Origin: Gammaproteobacteria bacterium
GTDB taxonomy: Bacteria > Pseudomonadota > Gammaproteobacteria > DSM-19610
Assembly: GCA_030621785.1 (NCBI GenBank)
Contig: JAUXGZ010000002.1
Location: 1-54,664 of the forward strand
Reading direction: 5' to 3'
DNA length: 54,664 bases
The translations under genes were made by a program, and so were the position numbers. Of this stretch, positions 1 to 8,988 are shown piece by piece; the stretch's first letter is position 1; each line of letters opens with the position of its first letter. The notes below the pieces were generated by a model. That model saw only the letters and a program-made list of their open reading frames with translations. It was not told where the DNA came from and made no database searches.

Positions 1-1373
1 GTCTGCATCGCGGCCACCAGGACCGGGGGCGAATCAAATGTAGTCGAGTAGCTCAGCGTATCCGCATTTTCATCGACATTCCCCAGGATTCCGGCCTCCA
101 GCAAATACCCGCTGGCAGCATCACCGGCCTGGCCTTGCTCCACGGCGATATAGGCAATAGTTTCGTTGCCATGGGACCCTTCTTCCTCCTCTTCCTGCAG
201 GGCCAGATCAAAACCGCCGGCATCGACATTCCACACCCGGGAATTTACCGCATCAGTGTCATTATTCGTCATGACTGAGGAGACGACCACCGGCGTCGTT
301 GAAAATGAAGAGCGAAAAGCAATATCTGCGTGCTCTGTGCGGGCAGAACCACAGTTTCCGGTTACATTGGTCTCATCAATATCCACGACGGTATCTGCCA
401 GCAGCTTCATGCCACCGCTGAGCGTGTGTGATCCGGACTCTATCACCATATAGGAAATGACTTCGTCTGCATGCGTATCATTCAGGTACTCGTACTCCTG
501 AACCCGGATCTGGAAACTGCTTCCGGTCACCGACTGCATGCGAAGCACCGACGGATCGCTACCTGCTATGGTAGGAGGTTTTGCAACAATTACCGGATCC
601 GCATAGGTACCCTGCAGGGTTACCGTTGCCCACACTTCATCGGTAGTAACCTGGCCGAATTCCCCGATCGGGGTGCCCGCATCAGAATAGATAATACCGC
701 TGCCGAAGGTAACTTTCGCATAGGGGTCATAACTGGCCTTGATTGCGCCACCATCGGCAGGTGAAGCGACCATGGCGATCCCTCCATCCGGTATCGGCGA
801 ATAGCTGTCGCTGGAAGAATACTGGCCACCGAATGTTCGATCGGATCGCTCATTGTTTGCAACCAGCTTGTAGCTCAGTCCGGAGCCATAGTTATAGGCA
901 GTGCGGCTTTCGAGCTTGCCACCAACCAGGACCGCGCGCCTGGCATCAACACGACGGGTAGTCAGCCAGTTAAGATACTGCCCGCTCCAGCAGGTTCGCT
1001 CACCGGATGCCGGTGTACAGAGTGACTCTACAAACGCACCCTGCACAGCCGGATCTATAGCCACATTGTAGGCCGAAGTATTTACAGGAATGGAATAGTC
1101 GTACACATAACTCTTGTCGATATCAAATATGCCGGAATAAACCCTGGCCGGATCGAATCCGGACCGTACACTCCATGACGGGTTATACATGGCTGCTTTC
1201 ATACTGCCGGAGTTATCCAGCATCACCATAATATTGGGCTTGACCTGGTTACTCAGAAACAACGGTGTATTAGCCAGATCCAGTGTTGCAGCTGAAGCGC
1301 CTCCGGTCATTATGCCGAGCATCAGGCCGACAAACAGTCCGGCAGGAGATAATTGATGTTGTATCTTCTTCAT
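1..1373 (-). CDS. pilY1: PilY1-type type IV pilus tip adhesin, N-terminal part (runs off the left edge)
   Basis: The reading frame is open from an ATG at 1373 to the window edge (457 codons), so the C-terminus is missing. A signal peptide ends at about residue 28 (GGASA). Residues about 48-58 carry a von Willebrand A metal site (MLDNSGSM), as at the start of PilY1 proteins, which cap the pilus and control retraction and adhesion. From about residue 230 there are repeated segments of roughly 100 residues containing ISYMVIESG and IAYIAVEQG, each flanked by a 'P-V-hydrophobic' strand, resembling H-type lectin repeats; a third copy begins at the edge. The expected C-terminal calcium-binding propeller lies outside the window. 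The gene is the last visible one of fimT-pilV-pilW-pilX-pilY1, with 49 nt between pilX and it. PilY1 identity rests on position, signal peptide and VWA motif; the lectin assignment is weaker. Confidence 0.85.
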   Translation of the reverse strand, partial: MKKIQHQLSPAGLFVGLMLGIMTGGASAATLDLANTPLFLSNQVKPNIMVMLDNSGSMKAAMYNPSWSVRSGFDPARVYSGIFDIDKSYVYDYSIPVNTSAYNVAIDPAVQGAFVESLCTPASGERTCWSGQYLNWLTTRRVDARRAVLVGGKLESRTAYNYGSGLSYKLVANNERSDRTFGGQYSSSDSYSPIPDGGIAMVASPADGGAIKASYDPYAKVTFGSGIIYSDAGTPIGEFGQVTTDEVWATVTLQGTYADPVIVAKPPTIAGSDPSVLRMQSVTGSSFQIRVQEYEYLNDTHADEVISYMVIESGSHTLSGGMKLLADTVVDIDETNVTGNCGSARTEHADIAFRSSFSTTPVVVSSVMTNNDTDAVNSRVWNVDAGGFDLALQEEEEEGSHGNETIAYIAVEQGQAGDAASGYLLEAGILGNVDENADTLSYSTTFDSPPVLVAAMQ

Positions 1374-1422
1374 GGCCTTTCTTCTCCTCAACTGCACTGA
1401 ACGCAAGTCATGAGATATTCAG

Positions 1423-1926
1423 TTAGCGCTTGTACACAGATTGCAGCATGACGACTGCATTCGTACTGCCGCCAACACCACGTGAAGTGATGCGGTAAAA
1501 GTCGGTCTGTTGCGGGAGTCCTGCTTCCAGGCTGCCACCACCGCCCAGCACGGGTTCAAATTCCTCAATCAGGTATGTCGGGTTGGCTGCCACATCGTCC
1601 AGAGTGCCCCCGGTGTAGGCAGCCACGTTGGCCGCCACACCCCAGTCTATGGTCTCCCACTTCTGCGGAGTAGTTGCCTGATAAAGGCCACCGGTTCCAT
1701 TGAACGAGGGCAGCACAGCGACCGTTAGCGAGGCTTCGGCATCACGCAGTGCAGACTCGGCAGCCTGAAAAGCGATACTCCTGTCACGCAGGTTCCCGGC
1801 CATCTTTTCTTCGAGCACCGTGACCTGCATTGCGGTTACACCAATGACTGTCATCACAAGAAGAATAATCAGGCTCATTGCCAGTGCGGCACCCTGCTGC
1901 CTGTTTCCATGTGCATGCTTTTGCAT
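1423..1926 (-). CDS. pilX: Minor type IV pilin assembly protein PilX
   Basis: A 167-residue protein with a short polar leader, then a hydrophobic helix (about residues 14-34) beginning QQGAALAMSLIILLV, followed by VLEEKMAGN and AFQAAESALRDAE, the hallmark N-terminus of PilX. PilX is a minor pilin that joins PilV, PilW, FimU/FimT and PilE in the priming complex that starts pilus assembly in the inner membrane and links to PilY1. The start codon overlaps the pilW stop by one base (TGATG), pointing to translational coupling. The residue before the hydrophobic helix is G and the +5 position is not Glu, as is usual for PilX/GspK-like minor pilins. Confidence 0.9.
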   Translation of the reverse strand: MQKHAHGNRQQGAALAMSLIILLVMTVIGVTAMQVTVLEEKMAGNLRDRSIAFQAAESALRDAEASLTVAVLPSFNGTGGLYQATTPQKWETIDWGVAANVAAYTGGTLDDVAANPTYLIEEFEPVLGGGGSLEAGLPQQTDFYRITSRGVGGSTNAVVMLQSVYKR

Positions 1927-2999
1927 CAGGACACCTTGTTTCGCAGTGAGATGGTGGTTGTAAACACCCGGTGGATACGCCGGTCCGGAGCGGTGACGCT
2001 GGCCCTGTTATAGGTATAGGTCTGCGCCTGGGTACTGATGTTGTTAGCCTGCGTCTGGACCAGTATGGAAATCCGCACGCTGATAACGGACGCCCAGTCG
2101 GTAACATTGTCTGCAGCGACATAAAAATCCGGCACCTGATCTCCGCTCGCGCTGTCCTGACCATACTCGATTTGCATATCGGCTACGTCACTGACCAGTT
2201 CTACCGGATTCACCGAAGCAGCCGCCGCACTGGTATTGTCAAAACGCCATAAAGAAGGCTGCCCGTCAGATCCTGCAGCAATGAAATACGTTAACGAGCT
2301 GAACTTCATTATGTCCGCATCGTCGTCGTAGGTTTTGCTGAGATTCGCGGAGGTATTTACGCTATTGCTACTGTTGTCATGCTCGATAATCTGGGCAGTA
2401 ACCGTGCTGCTGATACTACCGACCCTGAATATATCTACATTGGTACAGTCGGAAATGACCAGAACCTCATCGGCCGTGAAGTTGCAGGCATTCGGGAAAT
2501 TTATCTGGATATCGCCATCCACGGAACCCATGTTGGCGGTAAGATTGGCACCACATTCACTGGCACGCTGGATGGTAATCACGTCGGTACCGCTGGTGAC
2601 CGTACCGAGTGCGCCGGGTAGTGCCGGCGACCAGCTGCCACCGGAACCTTCATAGCCCGTCACTACACTACTGGCATCAATAACCGGGATCGGCGAATTG
2701 GCGACGACGGCCGGTGTAATTACATTCATGGAGCGGCAACCCTGGAAACCGGCGGGCCGAATATCTCTTTGCAGCAAGGTGGTAGCCGTGCGTCCGCTCT
2801 CCTGCAGGCGTGAGTTGGCCTCCTGCGAGCGATAGGTCTGCTTGCTACTGACGAATATCTGACCGACGCCGGCCAGCAGCACCAGACTGAGAGCCATGGC
2901 AACCATAAGCTCGACCATGGTGAAGCCGGTTTGACCCGATGATTCCGGTTCGCGAGGGGGCGTCGATCCTGTACTGACGGGCGAATGCATATAAGTCAT
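1926..2999 (-). CDS. pilW: Minor type IV pilin PilW
   Basis: This 357-residue protein has a prepilin cleavage site at about residue 25 (TG|FTMVELMVA): Gly at -1, Phe at +1 and Glu at +5. A hydrophobic helix follows, then the conserved segment GRTATTLLQRDIRPAGFQGC typical of PilW. The leader is unusually long and polar (25 residues, rich in Ser and Pro), so an internal start is possible, but the upstream ATG overlaps the pilV stop by four bases (ATGA), which supports it. The protein would be processed by PilD and take part in the minor-pilin complex that initiates the fibre and holds PilY1. The C-terminal half is a variable globular domain. Confidence 0.9.
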   Translation of the reverse strand: MTYMHSPVSTGSTPPREPESSGQTGFTMVELMVAMALSLVLLAGVGQIFVSSKQTYRSQEANSRLQESGRTATTLLQRDIRPAGFQGCRSMNVITPAVVANSPIPVIDASSVVTGYEGSGGSWSPALPGALGTVTSGTDVITIQRASECGANLTANMGSVDGDIQINFPNACNFTADEVLVISDCTNVDIFRVGSISSTVTAQIIEHDNSSNSVNTSANLSKTYDDDADIMKFSSLTYFIAAGSDGQPSLWRFDNTSAAAASVNPVELVSDVADMQIEYGQDSASGDQVPDFYVAADNVTDWASVISVRISILVQTQANNISTQAQTYTYNRASVTAPDRRIHRVFTTTISLRNKVS

Positions 3000-3430
3000 G
3001 GTATAAAACTCGTAGCGAAGGTTTGTCCTGCAGCGCCGCTGAAGCTGTCGTCCCAGGAAATCGAGATGGTATAAACGTTAGCAGACAGCGTGATGGTGCC
3101 TGTGCCCAGCGGCAATGTGCTGCCGATCGCTGTCTGCCATTCAAAGATATCGTTCTGTGCCATATTGGCGGAAGTGCATCCCGGGGAAGACAGACAGGTA
3201 ACCTGTTCTGCACCTGCCGGTAACGGTGCGATGTAATCGCCAGGACGGTTTGCACGAATTCGATCCGCCATGTCATAAGCCAGCACACTGGCCTGGCTGC
3301 GCATGTAGGCACTGTTATTGTTACGCATTCCCGCTGCCTGCAGGCTGGCCAGCCCCAGCAAGCCGATGGATAAAATGACCACGGCGATCAGGACTTCAAA
3401 CAGGGTAAAGGCAGCTTGTTGATGTTTCAT
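2996..3430 (-). CDS. pilV: Minor type IV pilin PilV
   Basis: The protein opens MKHQQAA|FTLFEVLIAVV, a seven-residue leader followed by the pilin helix with Phe at +1 and Glu at +5; ASLQAAGMRNNNSA and ADRIRANRPG follow, as in PilV. The residue before the cleavage point is Ala where most pilins have Gly. An in-frame ATG lies 12 nt upstream (3442), but the start at 3430 is preferred because GGAG lies 6 nt before it and the upstream ATG has no ribosome-binding site. The stop overlaps the pilW start by four bases. Its role is in the minor-pilin initiation complex in the inner membrane. Confidence 0.88.
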   Translation of the reverse strand: MKHQQAAFTLFEVLIAVVILSIGLLGLASLQAAGMRNNNSAYMRSQASVLAYDMADRIRANRPGDYIAPLPAGAEQVTCLSSPGCTSANMAQNDIFEWQTAIGSTLPLGTGTITLSANVYTISISWDDSFSGAAGQTFATSFIP

Positions 3431-3446
3431 ATTGATCTCCATGACG

Positions 3447-3950
3447 CTACGGGCAAGCGACCTGGGTAGTCAGTGATACACTGCCACCGGTTAAAATCTG
3501 CAGCTGATTGCCCAGTGCCCCGATTCGATCATCACAAACCTTGATGGTCCCCGGTGTGTTGGTGAAACCGGTCGAGTTGTACGACAACGTGGTATTTGCG
3601 GCGGTTACCACAATGGTCCCCCTGAGCGCCTCGCTCACGCGTACAATTTCTCCCGGAGAGTCCAGGGTACCGTCACTGTCCGCATCCACCCAGATCAGCC
3701 AGCCACCTGACCACGCACTACTGGTACAGCTCGTCTGATTATTACTGCTGCAGATCGTCGTACTGATACCCTGCTTCACCGCCTCACTGCGGGCGAAGGC
3801 CAGCGAACCAACCAGACTATTGGTAGCCGCCGTCAGCCGGTTGTTATAAATCATCGTTTTCATACTGGGCACGCCGACCGTCAGGACAATAGCGGCTATG
3901 GCCAGAGTCACCATAAGTTCGATCAAGGTAAAGCCGTGTTGTTTCTTCAT
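3447..3950 (-). CDS. fimT: Minor type IV pilin, FimT/FimU (GspH) family
   Basis: This 167-residue pilin-like protein begins MKKQHG|FTLIELMVTLAIAAIV, a perfect class III signal with Gly -1, Phe +1 and Glu +5. The following NNRLTAATNSLVGSLAFARSEAVKQG is the GspH/FimT signature, and the C-terminal domain (about 60-167) contains GGWLIWVDAD as in FimT/FimU. It is the first gene of the minor-pilin cluster; pilV begins 16 nt downstream. In Pseudomonas two such genes (fimT, fimU) occur, while only one is seen here, so the choice between the two names is uncertain. FimT-like pilins have also been implicated in DNA binding during natural transformation, which cannot be judged from the sequence. Confidence 0.85.
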   Translation of the reverse strand: MKKQHGFTLIELMVTLAIAAIVLTVGVPSMKTMIYNNRLTAATNSLVGSLAFARSEAVKQGISTTICSSNNQTSCTSSAWSGGWLIWVDADSDGTLDSPGEIVRVSEALRGTIVVTAANTTLSYNSTGFTNTPGTIKVCDDRIGALGNQLQILTGGSVSLTTQVACP

Positions 3951-4202
3951 GAAGTTAACCTACGTCCATTCGGGTGCTGTCGTATATCCAATTCCGATCA
4001 AAGGTGCCGGTTTCTCGACCAGCGGTGCAACGCGCGGAAAAGGAACTGCCGGACTCCACCTCTATATAGGGGATCGACCGCTCAAAACTTTATAGTGACA
4101 GGGACAATTACCGAAACAGATTGATTTGCAGAGGATTTAATACAGGTGGAGCGACAGACAGGGCGTCACCGATAGCAGGAGTTTGCCCCGGCGCGCTGTA
4201 CT
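3951..4202. other. Intergenic region upstream of the minor pilin genes
   Basis: There are 252 bases between the ispH stop and the fimT start, the only sizeable gap in the left 9.9 kb, so it probably holds the promoter of the fimT-pilY1 genes (minus strand). No convincing sigma-70 or sigma-54 box was found. A GG/GC pair with 10-base spacing near 3973-3986 on the minus strand is a poor match to sigma-54 and lies too close to the start codon. Confidence 0.4.
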
Positions 4203-5156
4203 CTAGGAAGCAGGACTGCCGGTAATCCTGAGTTCGCCGGGCAGGACAAAGGTAATATTTTCTTCACGGCCGTCCTGCTCGTTTACGCAGGTGGCCCCCC
4301 TTTCTTTCAGGCAGTCGATAACCTCCTGAACCAGCACTTCCGGTGCGGAAGCACCTGCCGTCAGCCCGATCGTATCCTTGCCCTCGAACCAGTGCTCATC
4401 GATCTGGTCAGGGCTGTCCACCAGGTAAGCAGGCACACCCTGTTGCTCAGCGAGTTCACGCAGCCGGTTGGAATTCGAGCTGTTGGGAGAGCCGACCACC
4501 ATCACGATATCAGCCATGCGTGCAAGTTCCCGCACCGCATCCTGGCGATTCTGTGTGGCGTAACAGATATCATCCTTGCGGGGACCTTCAATCGCCGGAA
4601 AGCGCCGTTGAAGGGCATCGATCACGCGCGCTGCATCATCTACCGACAGCGTGGTCTGGGTAACGTACTTCACGCGGTCCGGGTGCCGGACCTCCAGTTG
4701 TTCCACATCCGTCACATCTTCGACCAGGTAGATACAACCGCCGGCTGTTTCGGAGTACTGTCCCATGGTGCCTTCGACTTCCGGATGGCCGGCATGACCG
4801 ATCAGCACACACTCGTTTCCCTGTTCACTAAACCGGCTGACCTCCAGGTGTACTTTGGTGACCAGCGGACAGGTCGCATCGAAAACCCTCAAACCACGCT
4901 GCTGTGCCTCGCTACGCACCAGTTGGGAAACACCGTGGGCACTGAAAATCACCGTCTCGTCATCCGGTACTTCTTCAAGCTCATCCACGAACACCACGCC
5001 TTTGTTGCGCAGCTTGTTTACCACGTAGCGGTTGTGTACTACTTCGTGACGCACATAGATCGGAGCACCGAACAGGTCCAGTGCCCGCTCCACGATCTCG
5101 ATGGCACGGTCAACACCCGCACAGAAACCACGGGGATTAGCGAGAATAACCTGCAT
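4203..5156 (-). CDS. ispH: 4-hydroxy-3-methylbut-2-enyl diphosphate reductase (IspH/LytB)
   Basis: This enzyme makes IPP and DMAPP from HMBPP in the last step of the MEP isoprenoid pathway, using an iron-sulfur cluster. The 317-residue length is that of the E. coli enzyme. The three cluster cysteines are at 12 (NPRGFCAGV), 96 (DATCPLV) and 198 ([10 protein letters not shown]); the catalytic Glu126 lies in HPEVEGT, with His41, His74 and His124 also present, and SNSSNSNRL binds the substrate diphosphate. It lies 54 nt after fkpB in the ileS-lspA-fkpB-ispH group, the classical gammaproteobacterial order. Its product feeds the octaprenyl diphosphate synthase encoded at 15021. Confidence 0.98.
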   Translation of the reverse strand: MQVILANPRGFCAGVDRAIEIVERALDLFGAPIYVRHEVVHNRYVVNKLRNKGVVFVDELEEVPDDETVIFSAHGVSQLVRSEAQQRGLRVFDATCPLVTKVHLEVSRFSEQGNECVLIGHAGHPEVEGTMGQYSETAGGCIYLVEDVTDVEQLEVRHPDRVKYVTQTTLSVDDAARVIDALQRRFPAIEGPRKDDICYATQNRQDAVRELARMADIVMVVGSPNSSNSNRLRELAEQQGVPAYLVDSPDQIDEHWFEGKDTIGLTAGASAPEVLVQEVIDCLKERGATCVNEQDGREENITFVLPGELRITGSPAS

Positions 5157-5210
5157 ATATCCGGAACCTCGAACAACTACCGACTGTTACAAAGTATAAC
5201 GCCAACGTAA

Positions 5211-5660
5211 CTATTCAGCCCAGTGAGCGCGAGTATTCTCAACGGCCAGCACCTGCACTTCGAAGTCGAGTTCCCTTCCCGCCAGTGGGTGATTGAAATC
5301 CACCCGGACCTCCTCGGCCCCCACCTCCAGCACCAGCCCGGCAACTTCTTTTCCGTCTTCCGAACTGAAACCAATGACCTGGCCCGGCTCCAGCTGCATA
5401 TCAGGTGGGAACAAATCGCGCTCGACCAGATGGATCGCCGCTTCATCACGCACCCCGAATGCCTGCCCGGGCATCAAGCGCAGGGACTGTCGATCGCCGG
5501 CGCGCAGGCCGATCAGTGCCAGCTCAAGCCCCTTGTCGAGGCTGCCGTCCCCCACTACAAAGCAGATCGGCTCGTCGTCGAAACTGCTTTCCGCGACCAG
5601 ACCGTCCTGCAGACGCAGGGCAAAATGCAGGGTGACCTGCGAACCGAACGTAATCTGCAC
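5211..5660 (-). CDS. fkpB: FKBP-type peptidyl-prolyl isomerase of the SlpA/FkpB type
   Basis: A single FKBP domain with the SlpA pattern: VTLHFALRLQDG, FVVGDGSLDKGLELALIGL, then an IF (insert-in-flap) domain, and the C-terminal DFNHPLAGRELDFEVQVL. It catalyses cis-trans prolyl isomerisation and acts as a cytosolic folding chaperone. The best start is the GTG at 5660, two bases past the lspA stop, because AGAGGA sits 8 nt upstream and the resulting 149 residues equal the family length. An ATG at 5693 would add 11 unconserved residues inside lspA. The gene is coupled to lspA and followed by ispH, as in Pseudomonas and E. coli. Confidence 0.92.
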   Translation of the reverse strand: MQITFGSQVTLHFALRLQDGLVAESSFDDEPICFVVGDGSLDKGLELALIGLRAGDRQSLRLMPGQAFGVRDEAAIHLVERDLFPPDMQLEPGQVIGFSSEDGKEVAGLVLEVGAEEVRVDFNHPLAGRELDFEVQVLAVENTRAHWAE

Positions 5661-5661
5661 G

Positions 5662-6132
5662 TCAGGAATCCTCTTCCCGAGCGAATAACGCATCCCGGAT
5701 GAGCAATACGGCCCCCAGGCTAATGGCTGAATCCGCCAGGTTGAATGCCGGCCAGTAGAAGCTGCGGTAATACAACTGGATGAAATCGACCACGTGCCCA
5801 AGCCACAGGCGATCTATCAGGTTGCCCACGGCGCCACCGAGAATCAATGCCAGCGCCAGCGCCAGCAAGTACTGGTCCGGCCGCAGCCGCCGCAACCAGA
5901 AAATCAGCAGCACCGCAGCGACAAGCGAAATCGTCACAAAGAACCAGCGCTGCCAACCCGACGCATCACTCAGAAAACTGAATGCCGCGCCCCGGTTATA
6001 CAACAGGGTGAAATTGAACGAAGGAAGAATAGCCAACGGCTCACCGTAGACCAGCTTCGACTGGGCGAGATACTTGGTGAGCTGATCCAGGAGCACCACC
6101 ACGACTGACAAACCAAGCCACTTTCGCATCAT
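5662..6132 (-). CDS. lspA: Lipoprotein signal peptidase (prolipoprotein peptidase II)
   Basis: A 156-residue inner-membrane aspartyl protease with four predicted transmembrane helices. It removes signal peptides from diacylated prolipoproteins. The catalytic aspartates are D116 in GHVVDFI and D134 in FNLADS; the conserved DQLTKY (16-21), NRGAAF and GNLIDR (103-108) segments are all present. It starts 9 nt after the ileS stop. Two ATGs occur in tandem (6132 and 6129); neither has a strong ribosome-binding site, so translation may be coupled to ileS. A likely client encoded in the window is the ApbE-like lipoprotein at 50007. Confidence 0.97.
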   Translation of the reverse strand: MMRKWLGLSVVVVLLDQLTKYLAQSKLVYGEPLAILPSFNFTLLYNRGAAFSFLSDASGWQRWFFVTISLVAAVLLIFWLRRLRPDQYLLALALALILGGAVGNLIDRLWLGHVVDFIQLYYRSFYWPAFNLADSAISLGAVLLIRDALFAREEDS

Positions 6133-6141
6133 GGTAGCCGC

Positions 6142-8988
6142 TCAGGCGAAACGCCGTAGCTCTCCCTGGCCCTCGACATTCTCCACACAACGACTGCACA
6201 GTTCCGGATGCTGTTCACTGCTGCCTACCTCTTCGCGGTGATGCCAGCAGCGAACACACTTCGTATGACTCGAAGGCGCCAGCTGGATAGCGGCTACAGC
6301 ACCGTTACATTCCACTTCGGCAAGACCATCAGGTCGATCCTCGAGCGGGTGCAGACGCGCGTACGAAGTAATCAACACGAAACGCAACTCGCCCTCCAGT
6401 CGTGACAGTTTCTCCAGCAGGTCGGCATCGCAATACAGATCCACTTCCGCATCCAGCGACGAACCAATCTCTCCCGCCGCGCGCAGTTTTTCCAGCTCCT
6501 TGCCGACAGCCTCGCGCACCACCAGCACCTCCTGCCAGTAATCCATGCTGAAACGCTCCCCGTCAGACCGGTCAGCGGGAAACATTTCCGGCAAGCTGTA
6601 CCAGCTTTCGAGGAACACCGAATCACCGTGTTCACCGGGCAGGTTCTTCCAGATCTCCTCGGCCGTAAAGCTGAGAACCGGTGCCAGCCAGCGCACCAGC
6701 GCCTCGGCAATCAGGTACATGGCCGTTTGCGTGGAACGCCGTGCGTCACTTTCCGCCTGCGTGGTGTACTGGTGGTCCTTTATCACATCGAGGTAAAAAC
6801 CACCCAGGTCGGTGGCGCAGAAATTATGCACCTTCTGGTAGATGTGATGGAACTCGTAGCTTTCGTAGGCACGGGTTAGCTCGTGCTGTAATTCGCGGGC
6901 TCGCTCGACCGCCCAGCGATCGAGTTCCAGCATCTGTTCCGGCGCAAGCCGGTGTTGCCCGGGCTCGAAACCATTGAGATTGGCGAGCAGAAAGCGTGCC
7001 GTATTACGCATGCGACGGTAAGCGTCCGCAGTACGTTTGAGAATTTCATCAGAAACACCCATCTCATTGCGGTAATCGGTCGCAGCCACCCACAAACGCA
7101 GAATATCGGCGCCGAGATGGTTCACCACCTTCTGCGGAGCCACCACGTTGCCTTTGGACTTGGACATTTTCTGTCCTTTCGCATCGACGGTAAAACCGTG
7201 CGTCAGCACCTGACGATAAGGGGCCGTACCGTGCATGGCTACCGAAGTAAGCAGCGAGGACTGGAACCAGCCACGGTGCTGATCGGAGCCCTCAAGATAC
7301 AGGTCCGCCGGCACCCGCAGTTCCTCGCGCCGCTCGAGCACGCACTGGTGGCTGGTGCCCGAGTCAAACCAGACATCCAGGGTATCCTGCACCTTGTCGT
7401 ACTGCTCTGCATCCGCGCCCAGCAGATCGCTCGCATCCAGTTCAAACCAGGCGTCGATGCCATGACGCTCGACACGCAGTGCGATTTCCTCCATCAGTAG
7501 CGCGGTATCCGGGTGTAACTCACCGCTCTCGCGGTGCACGAACAGCGCGATCGGTGCGCCCCAGGTACGCTGGCGGGAAATGCACCAGTCGGGCCGCCCT
7601 TCGACCATACCCTCGATGCGCGCTTGCCCCCAGTCCGGCATCCAGTGAACGGTCTGGATGGCTTCGAGTGCGGCACTGCGCAGGCCATTCTGCTCCATGC
7701 TGATAAACCATTGTGGCGTGGCACGGAAAATAATCGGTGTCTTATGCCGCCAGCAATGTGGATAGCTGTGTCGCAAGGCTTCGTCGTGTATCAGGGCACC
7801 ACGGGCTTTCAGCACCTCCAGTACATCGCCATTGGCCGAGAACACGTGCTTGCCGGCGAACAGTTCGGTCCCGTCGACGAAAACACCGTTGGGTCCCACC
7901 GGGTTATCTACCGGAATCCCGTATTTCTGTCCGACTACATAATCCTCCTGACCATGTCCCGGCGCAGTATGTACCGCACCGGTACCAGCTTCAGTCGTCA
8001 CATGATCGCCCAGGATAACCGGCACCTCCCGTGCGTAGAAAGGATGCGCCAGCTTGAGGCCTTCCAGTTCTGCCCCCTTGCAATAGGCAACCACCTGGTA
8101 GTGCTCGCAGCCATAGCGCAGCATGACATCCTTCAGCAGGGATTCGGCTACCAGCACTCGTTCCGTGCCCTGCCCGAGGTCGGCCTGCACCACTGCGTAT
8201 TCAAGCTCGGGGTTAAGCGCCACCGCGCGATTGGCCGGCAGCGTCCAGGGCGTCGTCGTCCAGATGATTACCGATACGGGCCCGTTTCCCTTGTGACCCT
8301 CGGCATGGTGACAGCGTGCCAGCAGCGCTTCTTCGTCCAGCACCCGGAAGCGCACATCGATTGCCGGCGAAGTCTTGTCCTCGTATTCGACCTCGGCTTC
8401 TGCCAGGGCGGATCCGCAGTCGGTACACCAGTGCACCGGCTTGTAGCCCTTGGCCAGGTGACCCGCGGCGATAATACGCGCCAGGGCGCGGATAATATCC
8501 GCCTCGAAACAGTAGTCCATAGTCAGGTAGGGATGCTGCCAGTCACCCAGCACGCCCAGACGAATAAAATCCTTGCGCTGCCCATCGACCTGCTTGCGAG
8601 CGTAGTCCCGACACTTGCTGCGGAAGGTGCTCGCGTCCACCTTGCGTCCGACCTTGCCGACTTTTTTCTCGACATTCAGTTCGATCGGCAAGCCGTGACA
8701 GTCCCAGCCCGGCACAAAGGGTGAATCGAAACCGGCCAGCGTGCGGCTTTTTACAATAATGTCCTTGAGAATCTTGTTGACTGCGTGACCGATATGAATG
8801 TCGCCATTGGCGTACGGCGGACCATCGTGCAACAGGAAGCGCGGCCGGCCCTTGCCGGTCTCGCGCATCCTGCCGTACAGATCGATGCTATCCCAGTACT
8901 TGAGCATTTCGGGCTCGCGTCCCGCCAGGTTCGCTTTCATGGGGAACCTGGTACTGGGCAGATTCAGGGTATTCTTGTAGTCACTCAC
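6142..8988 (-). CDS. ileS: Isoleucyl-tRNA synthetase
   Basis: This class I synthetase attaches isoleucine to tRNA-Ile and edits valine. The HIGH motif is in [13 protein letters not shown] near the N-terminus, the editing (CP1) domain contains [11 protein letters not shown], and the KMSKS loop is [10 protein letters not shown]. The C-terminal zinc-binding module reads [12 protein letters not shown] followed by CSRC. The GTG at 8988 ([11 protein letters not shown]) is chosen because it matches the start of E. coli and Pseudomonas IleS; a frame extension to ATG 9033 lacks a ribosome-binding site. With this start the gene overlaps the ribF stop by 8 nt. Length about 948 residues, normal for the bacterial zinc-containing form. 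Confidence 0.97.
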   Translation of the reverse strand: MSDYKNTLNLPSTRFPMKANLAGREPEMLKYWDSIDLYGRMRETGKGRPRFLLHDGPPYANGDIHIGHAVNKILKDIIVKSRTLAGFDSPFVPGWDCHGLPIELNVEKKVGKVGRKVDASTFRSKCRDYARKQVDGQRKDFIRLGVLGDWQHPYLTMDYCFEADIIRALARIIAAGHLAKGYKPVHWCTDCGSALAEAEVEYEDKTSPAIDVRFRVLDEEALLARCHHAEGHKGNGPVSVIIWTTTPWTLPANRAVALNPELEYAVVQADLGQGTERVLVAESLLKDVMLRYGCEHYQVVAYCKGAELEGLKLAHPFYAREVPVILGDHVTTEAGTGAVHTAPGHGQEDYVVGQKYGIPVDNPVGPNGVFVDGTELFAGKHVFSANGDVLEVLKARGALIHDEALRHSYPHCWRHKTPIIFRATPQWFISMEQNGLRSAALEAIQTVHWMPDWGQARIEGMVEGRPDWCISRQRTWGAPIALFVHRESGELHPDTALLMEEIALRVERHGIDAWFELDASDLLGADAEQYDKVQDTLDVWFDSGTSHQCVLERREELRVPADLYLEGSDQHRGWFQSSLLTSVAMHGTAPYRQVLTHGFTVDAKGQKMSKSKGNVVAPQKVVNHLGADILRLWVAATDYRNEMGVSDEILKRTADAYRRMRNTARFLLANLNGFEPGQHRLAPEQMLELDRWAVERARELQHELTRAYESYEFHHIYQKVHNFCATDLGGFYLDVIKDHQYTTQAESDARRSTQTAMYLIAEALVRWLAPVLSFTAEEIWKNLPGEHGDSVFLESWYSLPEMFPADRSDGERFSMDYWQEVLVVREAVGKELEKLRAAGEIGSSLDAEVDLYCDADLLEKLSRLEGELRFVLITSYARLHPLEDRPDGLAEVECNGAVAAIQLAPSSHTKCVRCWHHREEVGSSEQHPELCSRCVENVEGQGELRRFA

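Noticed and set aside
3431-3442. Alternative pilV start at 3442
   Set aside because: No ribosome-binding site; the ATG at 3430 has GGAG and gives a typical seven-residue leader.
7534-8724. A 396-codon plus-strand frame antisense to ileS
   Set aside because: Its translation has no family features, and the opposite strand is a perfect IleS; high-GC codon bias creates such shadows.
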